64,000 nucleotides of DNA from Algoriphagus aquaeductus (GTDB lineage: Bacteria > Bacteroidota > Bacteroidia > Cytophagales > Cyclobacteriaceae): assembly GCF_003253485.1 (NCBI RefSeq), contig NZ_QKTX01000009.1, forward strand, positions 62,001 to 126,000, given 5' to 3'. Under the pieces are notes generated by a model. It had not been told where the DNA came from. It saw nothing but the letters and a program-made list of their open reading frames with translations, and searched no databases. A program made the position numbers and the translations under genes. The stretch's first letter is position 1. Every line of letters starts with the position of its first letter. Shown piece after piece: positions 60,202 to 64,000 of the stretch.

Positions 60202-62141
60202 CAAAAAGAGCTTTAATCCCTGTATTTTTATTGATGTTGGCATTTCAGCCACTTTTTGCGCAGCGACCCATACCCCAGGTGAACTCAGGGGCAAATCAGG
60301 GCCCGAGGCAAGGAAGACAATTGGCAGATCCAGAGGAGGAGGACGCTGAGGGGCGTCGGACGCTATTGGATGATAGTACCAAGCAGGTGTATGGCCCCAA
60401 AACCACGCTTTATTTTTTTGAGAAAGCCATCAAGAGAAATAACCTCAAACTTTACGAGCAAGACACTCTTCTGGATAATTTTCACAACTATGATCCAGTA
60501 GCTAAATCAGGCTGGAAATATCAGGACCTGGGTAATATCGGAAGTGCTGCCAAGCCGATGTATTATTCTGTACCTGAAGTCATTGGAGTGACTTCCGGAT
60601 TTCATGCCTACGATCTTTATTTTAGAGATCCTTCCAAAAGGAAGTTTTTTGATACCAAATCCCCATTCACAGAAATGTCTGCGTTTTTTGGTGGAGGTAA
60701 CCGCAACATGCTGGATGTTGCCTTTGCCAGAAATGTCAATCCCAGATGGAATATAGGCTTGGATTTCAATACGCTAAGGATTCGTAAAACGCTCAATCCG
60801 GCGCAGCGAGACGACCATATGACCGTACAGAATGCCTATGGTTTGCATACCAATTACCGATCTGAAAACGGCCGCTATTGGTTGCTAGCGGCTTTTTCCA
60901 GAATGAAACATGTGGTCAATGAGATAGGAGGGATCATTCCTCCTGAAGTAGATCCCAATTCCCTGTATTTTACTTATGAAGATGCCAAAGTTTGGCTTCA
61001 AAATACCCGAGCAAGGGATCTGCGACAGGATTTTCATTTGTATCACGAGTATAAGCTGGGCAATGGACTGCAGTTTTATCATGTTTTTGACCGAAAAAAT
61101 CAGAATCTGGTAGTAGAATCACTTTTGGATACCCCCGATGCTCTGTTTTTTAATTCAAATCGGTTCAACAATCCAGATACCACACAAAATAAAAATGACT
61201 TTGAAGAATGGAGAAATGAGTTTGGATTAAAAGGAACCTTCAAAGGCTTTTACTACAATTCCTTTATGAAGCTGAGAAATGGTCGGATGGAGAGTCCCTT
61301 TTTTCCGAATAAAAGATCCGCGTTCAATGAATTTTATATCGGAGGGGAGTTGATTGGAAAGATTTCTGAAAAATGGGAAGTCAGTGCAGACGGAGAATAC
61401 CTGATCCCCGGGAATTTTAAGATTCATGGCATTTTTATTTCCCCATGGTTGGATGTGGAATACACCAAAGCGCTGTATAAGCCCACTTCCATGCAGCAAA
61501 TCTATTATGGGAATCATTTTCAATGGGAAAATAATTTTTCGGATATCGGCGTCGATCAGGTAAGAGGGAGCATTAAAGTCGACTTGGAAAACCTCCGACT
61601 AAGACCCAGTCTGACACTGAATCGGGTCAACAATTACATCTATTTTGGGGAAGATCAACTTGTCGCCCAGGCAAGCGGTGAAGCGTTTATGATTATGCCG
61701 GGCTTTGCGGCCAATTTTAGATTAGGTAAAAAGTTTCGACTGGATGCCGAAGTCATTTTCACTCAAGTCTCAGGAGAGGCCGCTGACCAATTTCGAATTC
61801 CGAAATGGTATGGTAATACCCGTTTTTATTTTGATAGCCCGCTATTTAATGAAAATGTGTTTGTCCAATTGGGTGTGGATGTAAGATACAAATCTTCCTT
61901 CTTTGCCGAGGCCTATAATCCGTCCTACCAGCAATTTTATCTTCAAAACACTTTCAATGTTTACGGCTATCCTGTGGCTGATATTTTCCTGGATTTTAGA
62001 ATTAATCGAACGAGGGTACTGTTTAAATACAATCATCTCAATGCTGGAATGATGTCCAATGAAGGATATTTTGTGACACCCGATTACACCGGCTATCGAT
62101 CATTTTTGGATTTGGGAATCACTTGGTATTTGTTTGATTGA
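60198..62141 (+). CDS. putative porin
   Basis: A 647-residue outer-membrane protein with a signal peptide (about 1-21, QPLFAQ) and a long barrel-like part with alternating aromatic strands (WNIGLDFNTLRIRKTL, RYWLLAAFSRMKHV, FRLDAEVIFTQV), ending in a strand with terminal aromatic residues (LGITWYLFD). It matches the putative porin family found in Bacteroidota. It starts in GTG/ATG-like overlap with lpxK (four bases), so both envelope genes are coupled. Transport specificity is unknown. Confidence 0.86.
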   Translation: MTKRALIPVFLLMLAFQPLFAQRPIPQVNSGANQGPRQGRQLADPEEEDAEGRRTLLDDSTKQVYGPKTTLYFFEKAIKRNNLKLYEQDTLLDNFHNYDPVAKSGWKYQDLGNIGSAAKPMYYSVPEVIGVTSGFHAYDLYFRDPSKRKFFDTKSPFTEMSAFFGGGNRNMLDVAFARNVNPRWNIGLDFNTLRIRKTLNPAQRDDHMTVQNAYGLHTNYRSENGRYWLLAAFSRMKHVVNEIGGIIPPEVDPNSLYFTYEDAKVWLQNTRARDLRQDFHLYHEYKLGNGLQFYHVFDRKNQNLVVESLLDTPDALFFNSNRFNNPDTTQNKNDFEEWRNEFGLKGTFKGFYYNSFMKLRNGRMESPFFPNKRSAFNEFYIGGELIGKISEKWEVSADGEYLIPGNFKIHGIFISPWLDVEYTKALYKPTSMQQIYYGNHFQWENNFSDIGVDQVRGSIKVDLENLRLRPSLTLNRVNNYIYFGEDQLVAQASGEAFMIMPGFAANFRLGKKFRLDAEVIFTQVSGEAADQFRIPKWYGNTRFYFDSPLFNENVFVQLGVDVRYKSSFFAEAYNPSYQQFYLQNTFNVYGYPVADIFLDFRINRTRVLFKYNHLNAGMMSNEGYFVTPDYTGYRSFLDLGITWYLFD

Positions 62142-62304
62142 AAGTAAGACACAAGACATTAGACACAAGATTTAAGATACTTGGAATAAATAAACTTAAA
62201 ATTGACCATTAGAAGGAGTTTAAATTTCTGGTTTTGAGATTTGAAAAGAAGGGTCAAAATCTTGAATTAAGTCGTCAATCAACCAATCGTTAATCGTAAT
62301 TGCC
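62142..62304. repeat. gap with short direct repeats
   Basis: gacacaagacattagacacaagat (two units, near 62148-62172) shows a simple direct repeat, and cgttaatcgtaatt (62288-62301) is the inverse of part of the hutU-upstream repeat. No gene is visible. Confidence 0.5.
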
Positions 62305-62916
62305 ATGAGTTGGGAAGAATCCACACGTCAAAAAATGCTCCATCTCAAGCTGCCCACAGATCCCCGCTGGGTGGATATAGCTCAAATGCAGATTGAGGAT
62401 ATCTTGACTGATCATGCCTATTGTGAGCAAAAAGCGGCTTCCTCCTGCATTAGTCTGATTATCAGATTCAATGATTTGGACTTTTTGGTCGACACTTTGA
62501 CTCCAATTGTTGCCGAAGAGTGGGGGCATTTTGAGCGGGTCATGGAGCAATTGAGAAAAAGGGGGATGAAGTTTGGGAGGCAGCGAAAAGATGAGTATGT
62601 AGCCAAACTTAACGAGTTTGTCAAAAAAGGAGGAAGCCGGATGGATCAGCTCACCGAGTCTTTGCTGATGAATGCGTTGATTGAAGCAAGGAGCTGTGAG
62701 CGCTTTAAGCTTTTGTCCAAACACATCATGGACGTTGACCTTCAAAAGTTTTATTACGAACTGATGATATCAGAGGCGGGCCATTATGTGACCTTTATTG
62801 AAATGGCGAGGAAGTATCAAGATCCTGAGAAAGTCAATAAACGCTGGCAAGAGTGGCTTACTTTTGAAGCAGAGGTGCTCAAAGAGATAGAACTGAGAGG
62901 AGATCGAATGCATTGA
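62305..62916 (+). CDS. miaE: tRNA-(ms2io6A)-hydroxylase-like protein
   Basis: A 203-residue diiron protein that hydroxylates the isopentenyl-modified adenosine 37 of tRNA. Carboxylate-bridged iron ligands are suggested by DHAYCEQKAA, AEEWGHFERV, EARSCERFKLL, and SEAGHYVTF, the four ferritin-like helices. Length and order match MiaE. The gene stands alone. Whether it uses ms2i6A or another modified adenosine cannot be told from sequence. Confidence 0.92.
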   Translation: MSWEESTRQKMLHLKLPTDPRWVDIAQMQIEDILTDHAYCEQKAASSCISLIIRFNDLDFLVDTLTPIVAEEWGHFERVMEQLRKRGMKFGRQRKDEYVAKLNEFVKKGGSRMDQLTESLLMNALIEARSCERFKLLSKHIMDVDLQKFYYELMISEAGHYVTFIEMARKYQDPEKVNKRWQEWLTFEAEVLKEIELRGDRMH

Positions 62917-63074
62917 ACTTACCCATGACTGCAGAGCATGGAAAAATCCGATTAGGATGCAGAGGGATTTGAAAGTTAAAAAATGCTGAAATGCCCTAAT
63001 TCAAGTGCATTTTCTTTATAATTAAACCTGTCTTTTACAAGATTTTCCATAACCTGTTCTAAAACGAACACTCC

Positions 63075-64000
63075 ATGAATCTGATCGAAAATGTCCGCGA
63101 GGCTCTCAATTCTGTAAAAGTCCATCTCCTTCGAACCGTTTTGACCGGAGCGATCATTGCCATTGGAATATCTTCCTTGGTGGGAATGCTGACCGCCATT
63201 GATGGAATAAAGGCCCAAATTGCAGAGAGTTTTGCCGGATTGGGTGCCAATTCCTTTGATATTCGAAACAAAGGGGCAAGCGGGGGAAGAGTAGTTCAGG
63301 AAGGAAAAACAGAAAAGACTTATCCATCCATCACTTTCCGTGAAGCTCAAAGTTTCAAAGAACAGTATGCTTCTATCGGGATTTCCACGGTATTTACTTC
63401 CGTTTCTGGTGCTGCCGAAGTAAAAAGAGGTTCGAAAAAGACCAATCCAAACACCAGAGTAAGAGGAGGAGATGAAAATTACCTTTCCATCAAAGCCATG
63501 AAATTGGCCAAAGGCAGAAACTTCAGCCAAATGGAAGTACGGTACGGAAACAATGTGGCTATCATTGGAAAAGAACTTGAAGAGACGCTATTTGAATCAG
63601 GTGAGGAACCGCTCAATCAGAAAATCGTCATTTTCGGTAGACCTTACACTGTGGTAGGTGTTTTGGATAAACAAGGTGGAGTGGGGCAGGACCAAGGCGC
63701 TGATCGGCAGATTTTGATACCCATAGAAAATGCCTCCCGACTTGACAAGCGGGGGACGTTCAATTACAGGATTACCGGAGTGGCTTCAGATCCCGGAAAA
63801 ATCGATTATGAAATGGGCCAGGCAACCGGAATCATGCGCAAAATCCGGCAGGACCGGGTCGCTCAGGAAGATTCCTTTGAGCTGGCCAAAAGTCAATCTG
63901 TAGCCGAAAGTTTGGAAGAAGTGGCAGGATATCTACGCATCGGAGGATTCGGGATTGGCTTCATTACCCTTTTGGGAGCATCGATTGGATTGATGAATAT
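63075..64000 (+). CDS. ABC-transporter permease (MacB/FtsX type), cut by the window end
   Basis: The first 308 codons of a permease beginning MNLIENVREALNSVK. A transmembrane segment (about 19-40, TVLTGAIIAIGISSLVGML) is followed by a MacB-like periplasmic domain (GLGANSFDIRNKG, ISTVFTSVSGAAEVKRG, RNFSQMEVRYGNNVAIIGKE split), and a second membrane segment starts at the edge (GFGIGFITLLGASIGLMN). These permeases handle lipoproteins, antibiotics or peptides together with an ATPase that may lie beyond the edge. The frame stays open to the last base. Confidence 0.9.
   Translation, partial: MNLIENVREALNSVKVHLLRTVLTGAIIAIGISSLVGMLTAIDGIKAQIAESFAGLGANSFDIRNKGASGGRVVQEGKTEKTYPSITFREAQSFKEQYASIGISTVFTSVSGAAEVKRGSKKTNPNTRVRGGDENYLSIKAMKLAKGRNFSQMEVRYGNNVAIIGKELEETLFESGEEPLNQKIVIFGRPYTVVGVLDKQGGVGQDQGADRQILIPIENASRLDKRGTFNYRITGVASDPGKIDYEMGQATGIMRKIRQDRVAQEDSFELAKSQSVAESLEEVAGYLRIGGFGIGFITLLGASIGLMN

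Overview
The window looks like a chromosomal segment of a Bacteroidota bacterium, most likely order Cytophagales (Cyclobacteriaceae/Algoriphagus-like). The signs are a TonB-receptor-like outer-membrane barrel with a carboxypeptidase-regulatory plug, a putative porin next to lpxK, beta-propeller two-component proteins, an S24/XRE repressor, a menaquinone pathway and a complete histidine-utilisation set. Genes have few Shine-Dalgarno-like sequences, and three starts sit near TAnnTTTG-type -7 boxes. Intergenic gaps carry many short palindromes. I saw no rRNA, tRNA, CRISPR array or insertion sequence. The taxonomic call is inference from gene content.

Region 1 (1-12.7 kb) is a duplicated accessory block. 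It holds two Tat-exported molybdenum-hydroxylase large subunits (only one with its 2Fe-2S partner), three secreted NTF2-like proteins, a flavodoxin lipoprotein and two closely related AraC regulators, followed by two paralogous secreted LamG/DUF1080-like proteins and a DinB-fold protein. Region 2 (12.7-18 kb) holds a response regulator overlapping a propeller sensor that has an H-box but no ATPase domain, then a secreted protein and a third AraC regulator. Region 3 (18-23 kb) is a molybdenum-cofactor cluster (moaA, moeA, a TauE/SafE transporter, moaD, a MoeB-rhodanese fusion, moaE) that could supply the enzymes of region 1; moaC is not in the window.

Region 4 (22.9-30.2 kb, minus strand) is a run of GH95 fucosidase, flavin amine oxidase, nitrilase-like hydrolase and Ntn-type C69 peptidase, then a TlpA thioredoxin. 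Region 5 (30.5-40.6 kb) has tex, a large outer-membrane barrel gene, a small-ORF/S24-repressor pair, a membrane-anchored TIR protein, a 2OG-Fe(II) oxygenase and conserved unknowns.

Region 6 (40.5-56 kb) interleaves menaquinone genes (menE, menB, then menI-menF-menD) with histidine catabolism (hutG, hutU, hutI, hutH and a LysR regulator). A Uma2 gene and a short toxin-antitoxin pair sit between hutG and hutU. Region 7 (56-64 kb) is mostly housekeeping: histidine phosphatase, zinc-ribbon/Nif3 pair, lpxK-porin pair, miaE, and an ABC-transporter permease running off the right edge.

The most distinctive signals are the duplicated hydroxylase/NTF2/AraC module, the toxin gene whose expected ATG is ATA, the TIR-transmembrane-extracytoplasmic protein, and the rich set of dispersed palindromic repeats. 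I found no system that I can firmly call new.
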